A DNA stretch of 64,000 nt from positions 18,910,640 through 18,974,639 of the forward strand of contig OY804590.1 of assembly GCA_963680875.1 (NCBI GenBank), written 5' to 3'. Positions 47,951 through 61,142 of this stretch are shown one piece after another. Every line of letters begins with the position of its first letter. The first letter of the stretch is position 1. The translations under genes were made by a program, and so were the position numbers. The stretch comes from Bathymodiolus brooksi (lineage: Eukaryota; Mollusca; Bivalvia; Mytilida; Modiolidae). The notes under the pieces are model-generated. The model was given only the letters and a program-made list of their open reading frames with translations, was not told the origin of the DNA and did no database searches.

Positions 47951-50900
47951 CTTTTGGCCATTGTGTTGTCTGTCCCTTTTCTTCGATCTACGTATTCTGA
48001 TTACCCCTTTGGTATCTTGTGGCCATTGTGTTGTCTGTCCCTTTTCTTCGATCTACGTATTCTGATTACCCCTTTGGTATCTTGTGGCCATTGTGTTGTC
48101 TGTCCCTTTTCTTCGATCTACGGATTCTGATTACCCCTTTGGTATCTTGTGGCCATTGTGTTGTCTGTCCCTTTTCTTCGATCTACGGATTCTGATTACC
48201 CCTTTGGTATCTTGTGGCCATTGTGTTGTCTGTCCCTTTTCTTCGATCTACGTATTCTGATTACCCCTTTGGTATCTTGTGGCCATTGTGTTGTCTGACC
48301 CTTTTCTTCGATCTACGGATTCTGATTACCCCTTTGGTATCTTGTGGCCATTGTGTTGTCTGTCCCTTTTCTTCGATCTACGGATTCTGATTACCCCTTT
48401 GGTATCTTGTGGCCATTGTGTTGTCTGTCCCTTTTCTTCGATCTACGTATTCTGATTACCCCTTTGGTATCTTGTGGCCATTGTGTTGTCTGTCCCTTTT
48501 CTTCGATCTACGTATTCTGATTACCCCTTTGGTATCTTGTGGCCATTGTGTTGTCTGTCCCTTTTCTTCGATCTACGTATTCTGATTACCCCTTTGGTAT
48601 CTTGTGGCCATTGTGTTGTCTGTCCCTTTTCTTCGATCTACGTATTCTGATTACCCCTTTGGTATCTTGTGGCCATTGTGTTGTCTGTCCCTTTTCTTCG
48701 ATCTACGTATTCTGATTACCCCTTTGGTATCTTGTGGCCATTGTGTTGTCTGTCCCTTTTCTTCGATCTACGTATTCTGATTACCCCTTTGGTATCTTGT
48801 GGCCATTGTGTTGTCTGTCCCTTTTCTTCGATCTACGTATTCTGATTACCCCTTTGGTATCTTGTGGCCATTGTGTTGTCTGTCCCTTTTCTTCGATCTA
48901 CGTATTCTGATTACCCCTTTGGTATCTTGTGGCCATTGTGTTGTCTGTCCCTTTTCTTCGATCTACGTATTCTGATTACCCCTTTGGTATCTTGTGGCCA
49001 TTGTGTTGTCTGTCCCTTTTCTTCGATCTACGTATTCTGATTACCCCTTTGGTATCTTGTGGCCATTGTGTTGTCTGTCCCTTTTCTTCGATCTACGTAT
49101 TCTGATTACCCCTTTGGTATCTTGTGGCCATTGTGTTGTCTGTCCCTTTTCTTCGATCTACGTATTCTGATTACCCCTTTGGTATCTTGTGGCCATTGTG
49201 TTGTCTGTCCCTTTTCTTCGATCTACGTATTCTGATTACCCCTTTGGTATCTTGTGGCCATTGTGTTGTCTGTCCCTTTTCTTCGATCTACGTATTCTGA
49301 TTACCCCTTTGGTATCTTGTGGCCATTGTGTTGTCTGTCCCTTTTCTTCGATCTACGTATTCTGATTACCCCTTTGGTATCTTGTGGCCATTGTGTTGTC
49401 TGTCCCTTTTCTTCGATCTACGTATTCTGATTACCCCTTTGGTATCTTGTGGCCATTGTGTTGTCTGTCCCTTTTCTTCGATCTACGTATTCTGATTACC
49501 CCTTTGGTATCTTGTGGCCATTGTGTTGTCTGTCCCTTTTCTTCGATCTACGTATTCTGATTACCCCTTTGGTATCTTGTGGCCATTGTGTTGTCTGTCC
49601 CTTTTCTTCGATCTACGTATTCTGATTACCCCTTTGGTATCTTGTGGCCATTGTGTTGTCTGTCCCTTTTCTTCGATCTACGTATTCTGATTACCCCTTT
49701 GGTATCTTGTGGCCATTGTGTTGTCTGTCCCTTTTCTTCGATCTACGTATTCTGATTACCCCTTTGGTATCTTGTGGCCATTGTGTTGTCTGTCCCTTTT
49801 CTTCGATCTACGTATTCTGATTACCCCTTTGGTATCTTGTGGCCATTGTGTTGTCTGTCCCTTTTCTTCGATCTACGTATTCTGATTACCCCTTTGGTAT
49901 CTTGTGGCCATTGTGTTGTCTGTCCCTTTTCTTCGATCTACGTATTCTGATTACCCCTTTGGTATCTTGTGGCCATTGTGTTGTCTGTCCCTTTTCTTCG
50001 ATCTACGTATTCTGATTACCCCTTTGGTATCTTGTGGCCATTGTGTTGTCTGTCCCTTTTCTTCGATCTACGTATTCTGATTACCCCTTTGGTATCTTGT
50101 GGCCATTGTGTTGTCTGTCCCTTTTCTTCGATCTACGTATTCTGATTACCCCTTTGGTATCTTGTGGCCATTGTGTTGTCTGTCCCTTTTCTTCGATCTA
50201 CGTATTCTGATTACCCCTTTTGGTATCTTGTGGCCATTGTGTTGTCTGTCCCTTTTCTTCGATCTACGTATTCTGATTACCCCTTTGGTATCTTGTGGCC
50301 ATTGTGTTGTCTGTCCCTTTTCTTCGATCTACGTATTCTGATTACCCCTTTGGTATCTTGTGGCCATTGTGTTGTCTGTCCCTTTTCTTCGATCTACGTA
50401 TTCTGATTACCCCTTTGGTATCTTGTGGCCATTGTGTTGTCTGTCCCTTTTCTTCGATCTACGTATTCTGATTACCCCTTTGGTATCTTGTGGCCATTGT
50501 GTTGTCTGTCCCTTTTCTTCGATCTACGTATTCTGATTACCCCTTTGGTATCTTGTGGCCATTGTGTTGTCTGTCCCTTTTCTTCGATCTACGTATTCTG
50601 ATTACCCCTTTGGTATCTTGTGGCCATTGTGTTGTCTGTCCCTTTTCTTCGATCTACGTATTCTGATTACCCCTTTGGTATCTTGTGGCCATTGTGTTGT
50701 CTGTCCCTTTTCTTCGATCTACGTATTCTGATTACCCCTTTGGTATCTTGTGGCCATTGTGTTGTCTGTCCCTTTTCTTCGATCTACGGATTCTGATTAC
50801 CCCTTTGGTATCTTGTGGCCATTGTGTTGTCTGTCCCTTTTCTTCGATCTACGTATTCTGATTACCCCTTTGGTATCTTTTGGCCATTGTGTTGTCTGTC

Positions 50901-53480
50901 CCTTTTCTTCGATCTACGTATTCTGATTACCCCTTTGGTATCTTGTGGCCATTGTGTTGTCTGTCCCTTTTCTTCGATCTACGTATTCTGATTACCCCTT
51001 TGGTATCTTGTGGCCATTGTGTTGTCTGTCCCTTTTCTTCGATCTACGTATTCTGATTACCCCTTTGGTATCTTGTGGCCATTGTGTTGTCTGTCCCGTT
51101 TCTTCGATCTACGTATTCTGATTACCCCTTTGGTATCTTGTGGCCATTGTGTTGTCTGTCCCTTTTCTTCGATCTACGGATTCTGATTACCCCTTTGGTA
51201 TCTTGTGGCCATTGTGTTGTCTGTCCCTTTTCTTCGATCTACGTATTCTGATTACCCCTTTGGTATCTTGTGGCCATTGTGTTGTCTGTCCCTTTTCTTC
51301 GATCTACGTATTCTGATTACCCCTTTGGTATCTTGTGGCCATTGTGTTGTCTGTCCCTTTTCTTCGATCTACGTATTCTGATTACCCCTTTGGTATCTTG
51401 TGGCCATTGTGTTGTCTGTCCCTTTTCTTCGATCTACGTATTCTGATTACCCCTTTGGTATCTTGTGGCCATTGTGTTGTCTGTCCCTTTTCTTCGATCT
51501 ACGTATTCTGATTACCCCTTTGGTATCTTGTGGCCATTGTGTTGTCTGTCCCTTTTCTTCGATCTACGTATTCTGATTACCCCTTTGGTATCTTGTGGCC
51601 ATTGTGTTGTCTGTCCCTTTTCTTCGATCTACGTATTCTGATTACCCCTTTGGTATCTTGTGGCCATTGTGTTGTCTGTCCCTTTTCTTCGATCTACGTA
51701 TTCTGATTACCCCTTTGGTATCTTGTGGCCATTGTGTTGTCTGTCCCTTTTCTTCGATCTACGTATTCTGATTACCCCTTTGGTATCTTGTGGCCATTGT
51801 GTTGTCTGTCCCTTTTCTTCGATCTACGTATTCTGATTACCCCTTTGGTATCTTGTGGCCATTGTGTTGTCTGTCCCTTTTCTTCGATCTACGTATTCTG
51901 ATTACCCCTTTGGTATCTTGTGGCCATTGTGTTGTCTGTCCCTTTTCTTCGATCTACGTATTCTGATTACCCCTTTGGTATCTTGTGGCCATTGTGTTGT
52001 CTGTCCCTTTTCTTCGATCTACGTATTCTGATTACCCCTTTGGTATCTTGTGGCCATTGTGTTGTCTGTCCCTTTTCTTCGATCTACGGATTCTGATTAC
52101 CCCTTTGGTATCTTGTGGCCATTGTGTTGTCTGTCCCTTTTCTTCGATCTACGGATTCTGATTACCCCTTTGGTATCTTGTGGCCATTGTGTTGTCTGTC
52201 CCTTTTCTTCGATCTACGGATTCTGATTACCCCTTTGGTATCTTGTGGCCATTGTGTTGTCTGTCCCTTTTCTTCGATCTACGGATTCTGATTACCCCTT
52301 TGGTATCTTGTGGCCATTGTGTTGTCTGTCCCTTTTCTTCGATCTACGGATTCTGATTACCCCTTTGGTATCTTGTGGCCATTGTGTTGTCTGTCCCTTT
52401 TCTTCGATCTACGTATTCTGATTACCCCTTTGGTATCTTGTGGCCATTGTGTTGTCTGTCCCTTTTCTTCGATCTACGTATTCTGATTACCCCTTTGGTA
52501 TCTTGTGGCCATTGTGTTGTCTGTCCCTTTTCTTCGATCTACGGATTCTGATTACCCCTTTGGTATCTTGTGGCCATTGTGTTGTCTGTCCCTTTTCTTC
52601 GATCTACGGATTCTGATTACCCCTTTGGTATCTTGTGGCCATTGTGTTGTCTGTCCCTTTTCTTCGATCTACGTATTCTGATTACCCCTTTGGTATCTTG
52701 TGGCCATTGTGTTGTCTGACCCTTTTCTTCGATCTACGGATTCTGATTACCCCTTTGGTATCTTGTGGCCATTGTGTTGTCTGTCCCTTTTCTTCGATCT
52801 ACGGATTCTGATTACCCCTTTGGTATCTTGTGGCCATTGTGTTGTCTGTCCCTTTTCTTCGATCTACGTATTCTGATTACCCCTTTGGTATCTTGTGGCC
52901 ATTGTGTTGTCTGTCCCTTTTCTTCGATCTACGTATTCTGATTACCCCTTTGGTATCTTGTGGCCATTGTGTTGTCTGTCCCTTTTCTTCGATCTACGTA
53001 TTCTGATTACCCCTTTGGTATCTTGTGGCCATTGTGTTGTCTGTCCCTTTTCTTCGATCTACGTATTCTGATTACCCCTTTGGTATCTTGTGGCCATTGT
53101 GTTGTCTGTCCCTTTTCTTCGATCTACGTATTCTGATTACCCCTTTGGTATCTTGTGGCCATTGTGTTGTCTGTCCCTTTTCTTCGATCTACGTATTCTG
53201 ATTACCCCTTTGGTATCTTGTGGCCATTGTGTTGTCTGTCCCTTTTCTTCGATCTACGTATTCTGATTACCCCTTTGGTATCTTGTGGCCATTGTGTTGT
53301 CTGTCCCTTTTCTTCGATCTACGGATTCTGATTACCCCTTTGGTATCTTGTGGCCATTGTGTTGTCTGTCCCTTTTCTTCGATCTACGGATTCTGATTAC
53401 CTCCCTTTGGTATCTTGTGGCCATTGTGTTGTCTGTCCCTTTTCTTCGATCTACGGATTCTGATTACCTCCCTTTGGTAT
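47951..53480 (+). repeat. 65-bp composite minisatellite, copy B, about 85 units
   Basis: The array starts after a single 30-bp unit and continues with 65-bp units. Variants CTACGGATT cluster at both ends, and a block of units around 48110-48420 (with CTGACCC at 48296) recurs near 52540-52850 (CTGACCC at 52718), suggesting a long-range copy event. The last two units carry CTCCC in place of CCCC. Copy A has about 77 30-bp units and 31 65-bp units instead. Confidence 0.95.
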
Positions 53481-53542
53481 CTTCAAACTCTTCTCCTTAT
53501 GTTCTTTTTATTTAGCATTCATTGGTAAATATTTGTTTTCAG

Positions 53543-53623
53543 GTCGATGTCAGCTCTGTCGTGACGTGTACATACCTGAGGCACAGAAGAAAGTAACGTT
53601 TTATATAGCCTGTAAAGAACCAG
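53543..53623 (+). CDS. CNB-domain protein, exon 3, copy B
   Basis: Same exon as 34969-35049; one silent change (CCC to CCT in Pro). Confidence 0.75.
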
Positions 53624-54736
53624 GTAACATACACTGTCTTGAAATGGCATAACACAAAGTTAGCAGTAAAATACCATATACAGAATGAATAATTAAACGC
53701 TAGAGAAATCCGAAGGGGCAATGCAATAAAAAAAGGACACCCCAGAAGAAAAACACGAAACACTATGTGTTGACACCACTATGTGTTGACACCACTATGT
53801 GTTGACACCACTATGAGCAACAAACAATAAGTAGAACAGAACAGAACAGAATTTGTATTGGTTTGAAATCCATATACAAAGGATTGTTACCAAAACAACA
53901 CATTAAATACAAAACAAAGTAACTATTAAATCCAATCAAACTACATACACATGTTTGAAACTCATGCCTCCCTGACGGCATTTGGTATGAGGGGGTGGTA
54001 CCTTTTAAATATGATTTAAATATCAAGTATATAAGTATGCAATAACTACAATTTCGGAATAACAACCGGTGAAATATAAAATCGAAAAGAAAGAATAATC
54101 ACAAACTATTGGACATTATGTTAACTTCCACCAAAAAAAATAGTTTAGTATGTTATGATAATTATGATGCAATAAAATACAAATCATAGCCATGCTGTTT
54201 ACTTGAAATAAAAAAGTAGGAACATTAATCAGTCAAATTCTCTATGTATTAAGTATACTGTTTTACATTAAATGTTTACATAGCGCACCATATCGTTATT
54301 CAGAACTCCGTGATACGTACCATATCGTTATTCAGAACTCCGTGATACGTTCTTTCAGATGGATAATTTGAAGAACAGATTTATCCTTTGATATAATCCT
54401 GTACGTGAGTTCTTCCGGATATTTTCAAATTTTCTGCTTATGCGGAGTAAAATAATCGATCGCTTTGATTTCAACACAACAAAACAAAGAAATTGTACTA
54501 TATAATACTGAAAACATGCATAATAACAGCACATTCCTTTACTTTAATTTGTGTCTAAGTGTAATGTTAGATAGTCTCTCATGTTCATTTACACCCATAT
54601 CCTTTCTTACTACAAGCTGTTCCTTTACTTTAATTTGTGTCTAGATGAAATGTTAGATAGTTTCATGTTCATTTATACCCATATTCTTTTTTTACCAATG
54701 TAAATGTATGACCATAAAAATGTTTTAATATTGTAG
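53624..54736 (+). other. intron 3, copy B
   Basis: Short version of the intron. It holds three 16-bp units near 53761-53808, only two 32-bp units at 54293-54353, and the two decayed 86-bp units at about 54534-54690. Confidence 0.7.
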
Positions 54737-54830
54737 ATGATTTCTTTGGAGTTGAAGGAGTAATTGACAACGAACCAAGCTATAATTCTATAATAGCGAC
54801 AAGTACAACAGTCATGTATTGTATTCCAAG
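54737..54830 (+). CDS. CNB-domain protein, exon 4, copy B
   Basis: Same exon as 37236-37329; one silent change (GAG to GAA in Glu). Confidence 0.75.
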
Positions 54831-55338
54831 GTAAAACTTTGTCTTATAATTATCCCATTCTCTTCTCGTTTATTACTTATCAACGTATCTTTAACATGAT
54901 TAACACGACGGGTGACATTAGTGGGGCAGGACTTCCTTATCTTTACTGAGAACATGTATTAACGAAAATGCATTCTTTTCTCGAACCTCGAAAACTTGGT
55001 ATCCACGAATTTATTATTTGTATTCAACAACATATGTTACACTCGCTGTTAACAAATACTTTTGTGGTCCATCATTTCCCAGAAGGTTCTTTTATGTTAG
55101 TATTAGAAGTCCAGGCTTCATTTGATAAAGCTAGGAATTCAAAGGAATTCACAATATTAATTTAATACAACAAACGTGCATTTCTGTATCAATATTCTTC
55201 AGTGGTATCCGTCCCCCAACACTTCGAAAATCAACCTCAAATATTAACACTAAATGACAGAACAAATGACCATATGTACTTGCAAGCTTAGCTAAGACTA
55301 TATATGCTTAAACGAGATGGATTTACGTTTTATGACAA

Positions 55339-55727
55339 GAGTAACATGACGGGTTCCACTAGAGGAGCAGGAACTGCTTACCCGTCTGGAGAATCTGAGT
55401 TCATCCCCGGTTTTTAACTCGGTTCGCTTTGTTCAATCCATAGTTGTCTATGTCCTGTTTTGTTGAACATTGTTTGTGTTTTTGTTCTTTTGTCTTGAAT
55501 TGCTTTTATCATGAGCTATGATTCTGTAACAGTGTATGACAACTTACTTAATATACAGATTCTGATTACCCCTTTGGTATCTTTTGGTCATTATGTTGTC
55601 TGTTCTTTGATTTACAGATTCTGATTACCCCTTTGGTATCTTTTGGTCATTATGTTGTCTGTTCTTTGATTTACAGATTCTGATTACCCCTTTGGTATCT
55701 TCTAACTCTTCTTCTTACCATAGCTTT
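55339..55727 (+). repeat. CACGACG element in intron 4, copy B, with a new 59-bp array
   Basis: Matches 37818-38085 but contains 118 extra bases: a 59-bp unit (AGATTCTGATTACCCCTTTG, GTATCTTTTGGTCATTATGT, then TGTCTGTTCTTTGATTTAC) starts at 55557, 55616 and, partial, 55675. The unit again combines the 30-bp-like and 35-bp-like blocks. Confidence 0.88.
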
Positions 55728-55807
55728 AATTATAGATTTGTTTTAGCATCATGTTTGTCATTCGTTATATAGTTCTACACTATAACTGTCTCTCCCTCTC
55801 ATTTTAG

Positions 55808-56032
55808 AATTGCATTTGATATCGTCAACAAAGATAGTCTATCAAAAATAATTTCACAACATAGAGATGATGTAGTGACTACCCAGGACTTAATGGACAG
55901 AGGATACTTCAACTCTCTATGGAAAAACTATAAACATTCAAAAGTGCGAGAGGCATTAAGAGAGAATGGAAAACTGAAATATATGTGTAAGAAAGACCCT
56001 AGTTCTGTCATAGAAAGACCTCCAACAGCTGT
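55808..56032 (+). CDS. CNB-domain protein, exon 5, copy B
   Basis: Same exon, splice sites and phase as 38165-38389; no difference noticed. Confidence 0.75.
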
Positions 56033-57199
56033 GTGAGTATTGTCTTCTACATAGACAAGAAGGGCATGGCTTTAAACTTGAGATTCGTTATGGGGTAATT
56101 GATTCTTGTTTAACGTCAAATGAACTGTATGCTAGCTATGTACATGACAATATAAAGGTTACAAGCAATATATAGTGTAGGTAGCATCGGGATAGATCTA
56201 TGATCGGATGTTTTACATTTTCACAGGAAAAGGATGATGCAAGTCTACTATATAGGGTCTGATAATTGTTTATTGTAACTGGTCACCATGGTCACCTTAT
56301 GACAAAATGTTGTTCATTATGAGCTGTTACAAGTTGTCTTTTACATTCTAGGAGCGTAGTAATCTCTATCCACGAGTTACTCATTTATGTGCCGTCATAA
56401 GATCGAGTTGTGTATTATGGTCCCGCACAACTAACAAACTGTATCACACAGCCTATTGCTCTTCGTCGGGGTTTGTTTTGTGGGAATTAATCAGTAAATG
56501 TTGACAATTGAAGGCAATATAGTGTGGTACTAATGTATTTCATGTCCGTGTGTAAGGATCAAATATCCCAATGTATGCGATTGCCACCATTTCATACACA
56601 ACAATCTAAACAACAGTACAAGAACAGTAGTATTATTTCACGACATAAGAAAGATAACTCAATGTCTTCACCAACAAAATCAGGCATATTCCACTATCTT
56701 AATTTTAGAATATGTATGAAAAAACAAAAACAAATGCTTTCTAAAAATACGGATTAGAACATTTAATTAGAAAAGGAATTATCTTGCTATCTGATTGGTA
56801 AATGACTATTTCAAAACATATATGAAAAATAATAGTCAGAAATTATTTCTGTAGTAGATATTTTAATATACATTTATGCTTATTTTCGTGGAAGTTCTCA
56901 TTCGTCTGTTTGAGGAAATACAGTAATGTACTATATATCCAAGGATCGCCAGTGTAACGGTACTAACCGCGGCTGTGTATAATTCCGTCGAAAGAGTTAC
57001 TGAGGAGACCCGATAAATCTATATCAAATGTCTATGCCAGGGTGATTCAACAGAGGTGCTATCAGTTAGGTGAGACAACGGCATTGAAAATAATTATCCT
57101 TACCTGTTAAATTTGACCATGGGTTCAGATTGATTAACATTCCTGTTCACCTATACCTAAATCCTTTGGTATTAATACACTTGTTAGTTGTCTATCAGG
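56033..57199 (+). other. intron 5, first part, copy B
   Basis: Matches 38390-39557 almost exactly. No element is recognised. Confidence 0.5.
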
Positions 57200-57471
57200 G
57201 GGCCTCCGTGGTCGTGATTAGTAGGTTGTTGGTTTTATTACTACTTATGCAATCAGTGCCTATCACCACTAACGTTGTAAGGTCGATCCCCGCTCAGGCG
57301 AGGTATCCTCGATACAACAATGAACATTATGTGATAAAGTTTGTCAGTGACTTGACACATGTCGGTGGTTTTCTTCGGTTACTCCAGTTTCCTCCAGCAA
57401 TAAAACTGACCGCCACGATATAACTGAAATATTGTTGAAAGTGGCGTTAAACACCATAACCCTAACCCTCA
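57200..57471 (+). mobile_element. tRNA-derived SINE (family 1), copy B
   Basis: Same insertion as 39558-39828, at the same site before exon 6, so it predates the split between the two copies. Confidence 0.85.
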
Positions 57472-57524
57472 ATTGTCTGTCACTTGTGCACATATTTGTT
57501 ACATATGTATCTATTTATCAACAG

Positions 57525-57706
57525 TGAACAACATAAAGAAAGTATGTACAGATTTATCCAGTTAGGGTCATTTGAGCCGCCCAGAATGAAGTCAGCAATA
57601 CCACGTGCCCGAACAGGTCATGCCCGAACAGGTCGTGCCAGAACAGGTCGTCCTAAGCTACCGACTCGTCCACAAACTGTAGCCAACACACATTTAAAAG
57701 AAAACG
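57525..57706 (+). CDS. CNB-domain protein, exon 6, copy B
   Basis: Same exon as 39882-40063; no difference noticed. Confidence 0.75.
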
Positions 57707-58189
57707 GTAAGCATAATTAGATCACAATTTGAATGCAGTTAAATTATATAAAAACAAATCTTTCAAACAAATAAAGTTTTAACAGAATGCAAGTAAAGTC
57801 AGAAGCTACTATTTAAAGGCATGATCAAAAGTCATATATCAGCAAAAACGACAAAATATTGTTAAAAATACAGACAATGTTCACATACTGAACACAGAAT
57901 ACTACAAAATAGTATATATATTACTGATCCATATGGGCCGTACACGTCAGGTAAGCACCATGTATATCACCTCGACCAAAAGTGTTTCATTGGCTGTCTC
58001 AAAGTTAACTCCTGCTTTGTTCTAAAAGTATTTTAGTTTAATGTATTCCGGATAAGTGGATTACCTTGTAGATTTCCCTTTTAATTCGATAAAGCGAATC
58101 TCGATTGAACACGACTGTTTAAAATCGTTTTTGTTCCACAAAACTGTTACCATCCCCGACATTGCGAGTTTTATGTAGCCCCCCTCCCC
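57707..58189 (+). other. intron 6, first part, copy B
   Basis: Matches 40064-40539. No element is recognised. Confidence 0.4.
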
Positions 58190-58553
58190 TGTGATGAGAT
58201 GTACTCAACACAATTGTATATGATTAAGTTTTTCAGTGACCTCTAGTATGCTAGTATGAGTTTTTTTTATTACATCAATAACACTTACTGTTGCGATTTA
58301 TTGTTGAAAGCAGGAGCCGTCGTGGCCGTGATCGTATGGTAGTTGGATTTACCTATGCAATCAGTGCCTATCGCCACTGATGTTGTGAGTTCGAATCTGG
58401 ATCAGATCGAAGTGTACAACATTATGTGATCAAGTTTGTCAGTGACTTGCGACAGGTCGGTGGTTTTCTCCGGGTCCGCCGGTTTCCCCCACTAATAAAA
58501 CTGACCGCCACGATATAACTGAAATATTGTTGAAAGTGGCGTTTAGCACAAAA
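58190..58553 (+). mobile_element. tandem SINE pair, copy B
   Basis: Matches 40540-40910 with single-base changes, for example GAATCTAGATC versus GAATCTGGATC. Confidence 0.75.
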
Positions 58554-58565
58554 AATTCACCCTAA

Positions 58566-58963
58566 GGCCAAAAAAAAAAAAATATGTGTGTTTACGGTCA
58601 CCCGACCCACCCTATTTTTCAGCCGCCGACCCTAACCTTTTTTATCGGCAATTATTCGACACTAATTTTTGCTAGCGACCCTATCAATTTTTACACAGAA
58701 TTCGGATAACCATTTTTGTTTAATCATCAGCAATGTTTTATTTATTCAACCGCTAGCTTTTTGTCGAAATTGAGAGCAAAGAAGGTAGAAAAACTGTGAA
58801 ACTCGTCATAAAACAGTTTCTACAAATGACGGTTTACCGGAAATTTCGAAAATGAAATACCGGAATCGGATTCCGGGAACGACTATTTCCGGTTTTGCCG
58901 ATAGTTAAAAAAAAAGATTTTTTTGACATGTGACAGTAAACACACATATATTTTTTTTTGGCC
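58566..58963. mobile_element. TAA-flanked MITE, copy B
   Basis: Same element as 40923-41321, one base shorter overall, with T-run differences in the right terminal repeat and near CTAGCTTTTT. Confidence 0.75.
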
Positions 58964-59022
58964 TAACCACGAAATGTAATTCTGACTCTAAAGTGATGAA
59001 ACTATTTTTATTTATTAAACAG

Positions 59023-59114
59023 AAGAAGATTCTGTTGATTCAGAAGAGGAAGCTGAATCAAGTCAGTTAATTTCAAAACAACTTGCAGAAACACTGGATT
59101 CATTTTATTCTAAG
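59023..59114 (+). CDS. CNB-domain protein, exon 7, copy B
   Basis: Same exon as 41381-41472; no difference noticed. Confidence 0.65.
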
Positions 59115-59880
59115 GTAGACAACTCTTCATTACTTCATTATTTAGTATTTTGAAATTATTTTTGTAGACATTCAATTTTTAAATCTGCTAATATCTTCCA
59201 TTTAGACATAATGCAAAGAGCTGCTTACAGAGGAATTCAAATATCTATTTTTAGATTGTATTTGCTTAATTTTCATCGAATCATTATAGTTCATGCATAG
59301 AAAGTTCTGAGAATGCTTTAGTTTCATATCAGACGAATTTAGTTGGATAATCTATATGCATTATTGCAGTATTTCATGGGATTTAGATTTTTTTGATAAT
59401 GTATATACAGCTATATGAGCTTTTTAAAGTAGACAAGATGTAATAGAATCCCATGTACAATGTAGTATTTATTGAGAAGAAATATTTAACACTAAGAATG
59501 AAAAATGCCCCCCCCCCCCTCCAAAAAAAAAAAGACTAACTTTTCAGAGATCCTAATTTTAAGTATCAGTGTTATTTGGTTGATTCTGACAACACCAATT
59601 GATGAGATCAAATAAAATAATGTTCAGACGGACCTTAAATACACTTACTTACTTATTTAATATTTAATTGTTATTTAATAATCATATGTTTTTTTATTTT
59701 TTATTAACGTTGCCTAGCAGTTCTATTCTTAAGTTCTAAATTAACATTTTCATTTATGTTATTTATTGCTTTTTCTAGAAATAAATCTTCTTTATTATTG
59801 TTTTTATTTGTGGATGATGAACAGATTTAGATCTTAAGTTACACACTCTGTCTTACTCTTAATGCCATACTTTAACACAG
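59115..59880 (+). other. intron 7, copy B
   Basis: Matches 41473-42238. No additional structure is recognised. Confidence 0.45.
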
Positions 59881-59916
59881 GGTAAACGCTATAGAAGAAT
59901 GCCATTGATTAAAAAG
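59881..59916 (+). CDS. CNB-domain protein, probable exon 8, copy B
   Basis: Same short exon as 42239-42274, with the same uncertainty about where the protein ends (TGA 31 bases further on if the donor is unused, or an acceptor at 60882 giving GAG-TAG). Confidence 0.4.
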
Positions 59917-60069
59917 GTACATCTATACAAATTCTGTCTTTCTTGTTGATCCCTCGTATAACATGCTTTTAATTAGTATCAAACCACATTAACCTGCTTT
60001 CTACTAACGAAGTGCTTTGTATTGTTTTATCCCGTTTGTTCCCTTACATCCAATTATACACTATTTTGA

Positions 60070-60472
60070 CAATAACCAACAGTTTTATGATACTCATTCC
60101 TTCATAAGGTAACCAAGAGTTTTATCATTTCCCTTCCATCATACAGTAACCAAGAGTGTTAGCATTCCCATTTCTTCATACAGTAACCAAATATTGTACA
60201 GCACCCATTCTTTCATACAGCAACCACGAGTTTTATCATACCCATTCATTCATACAGTAGACAAGAGTTTTATGACACCCATTCCTCCATACCTTACAGT
60301 AACCAAGAGTTTTATGACACCCATTCCTCCATACCTTACAGTAACCAAGAGTTTTATGACACCCATTCCTCCATACCTTACAGTAACCAAGAGTTTTATG
60401 ACACCCATTCCTCCATACCATACAGTAACCAAGAGTTTTATGACACCCATTCCTCCATACCTTACCAACAAG
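60070..60472 (+). repeat. 42-bp minisatellite, copy B
   Basis: Same array as 42428-42830 with equal unit number. One GAGATTTATG unit of copy A is GAGTTTTATG here, and one CCATACCATA is CCATACCTTA. Confidence 0.92.
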
Positions 60473-61142
60473 TGTGATATAGGTTTGTGTATTAGCTATT
60501 AGTTGACCGTCATAGAAACTATATTGAATTAACGTAATTGTGGGAAAATGATGTAAATAATCCATGATCATTTCTAATCATATGTTGAAGTACGAAAATA
60601 AAAATTGTCCATTTTGTGAACACTACACTACTGCCGCTTTCGCCCAGAAACCACCCTGAAAATGTTTTGGTTAACTGTAGATCGTATTATAACGGACCGT
60701 TCCTAATATAGTAATTATTGTTGAAAATACGCACACATTATCATCGTACGACACTTAACATTAAACTGTTCTTAAATTCGTATTATAGTGTGAGCTTATC
60801 TTCAATCCCCCTTAATTTAACATAAAGTAATTGGTACAAATGTGCATGGCTTATGGCTTTGAATTATATCATGTATACACAGGAGTAGAAGCTATTTACA
60901 ACTTCAATATAAAAGATGTACATACTTCAAAAATGTTCCGGACGTTTGTGTGTTTTCATAATATCTGAAGAAATTCGCTTAGCGCACGCTGATTTAAAAC
61001 TTTTATATCACAAAGTTATGTACCCGAATACCTGGTGAAGTTTTGGAAAAATCATGTGACTCATTCAGGATCATGAAAAAGTAATAATGTGCCAAACTCG
61101 TATACATCGTCTACAGCATATACCGCAACAGGGTTTTAAATG
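60473..61142 (+). other. non-coding end of copy B
   Basis: Matches 42831-43500. The copy ends at base 61142 and continues into new sequence without a break, which gives the true continuation beyond the gap. Confidence 0.6.

Larger units (their letters stand above)
43701..61142 (+). repeat. duplicated segment, copy B (starts at the N gap)
   Basis: It begins at the first base after the gap, equivalent to base 26096, and runs to base 61142, equivalent to 43500. After that, new sequence follows. It contains the same order of arrays, exons 2-8, SINEs and MITE as copy A. It most likely represents the second haplotype or an unmerged contig overlap. Confidence 0.95.

Noticed and set aside
46813..59916. 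A second, independent CNB-domain gene
   Set aside because: It lacks exon 1, differs only by silent changes, and the copy border lies at an assembly gap. An unmerged allele explains it better.
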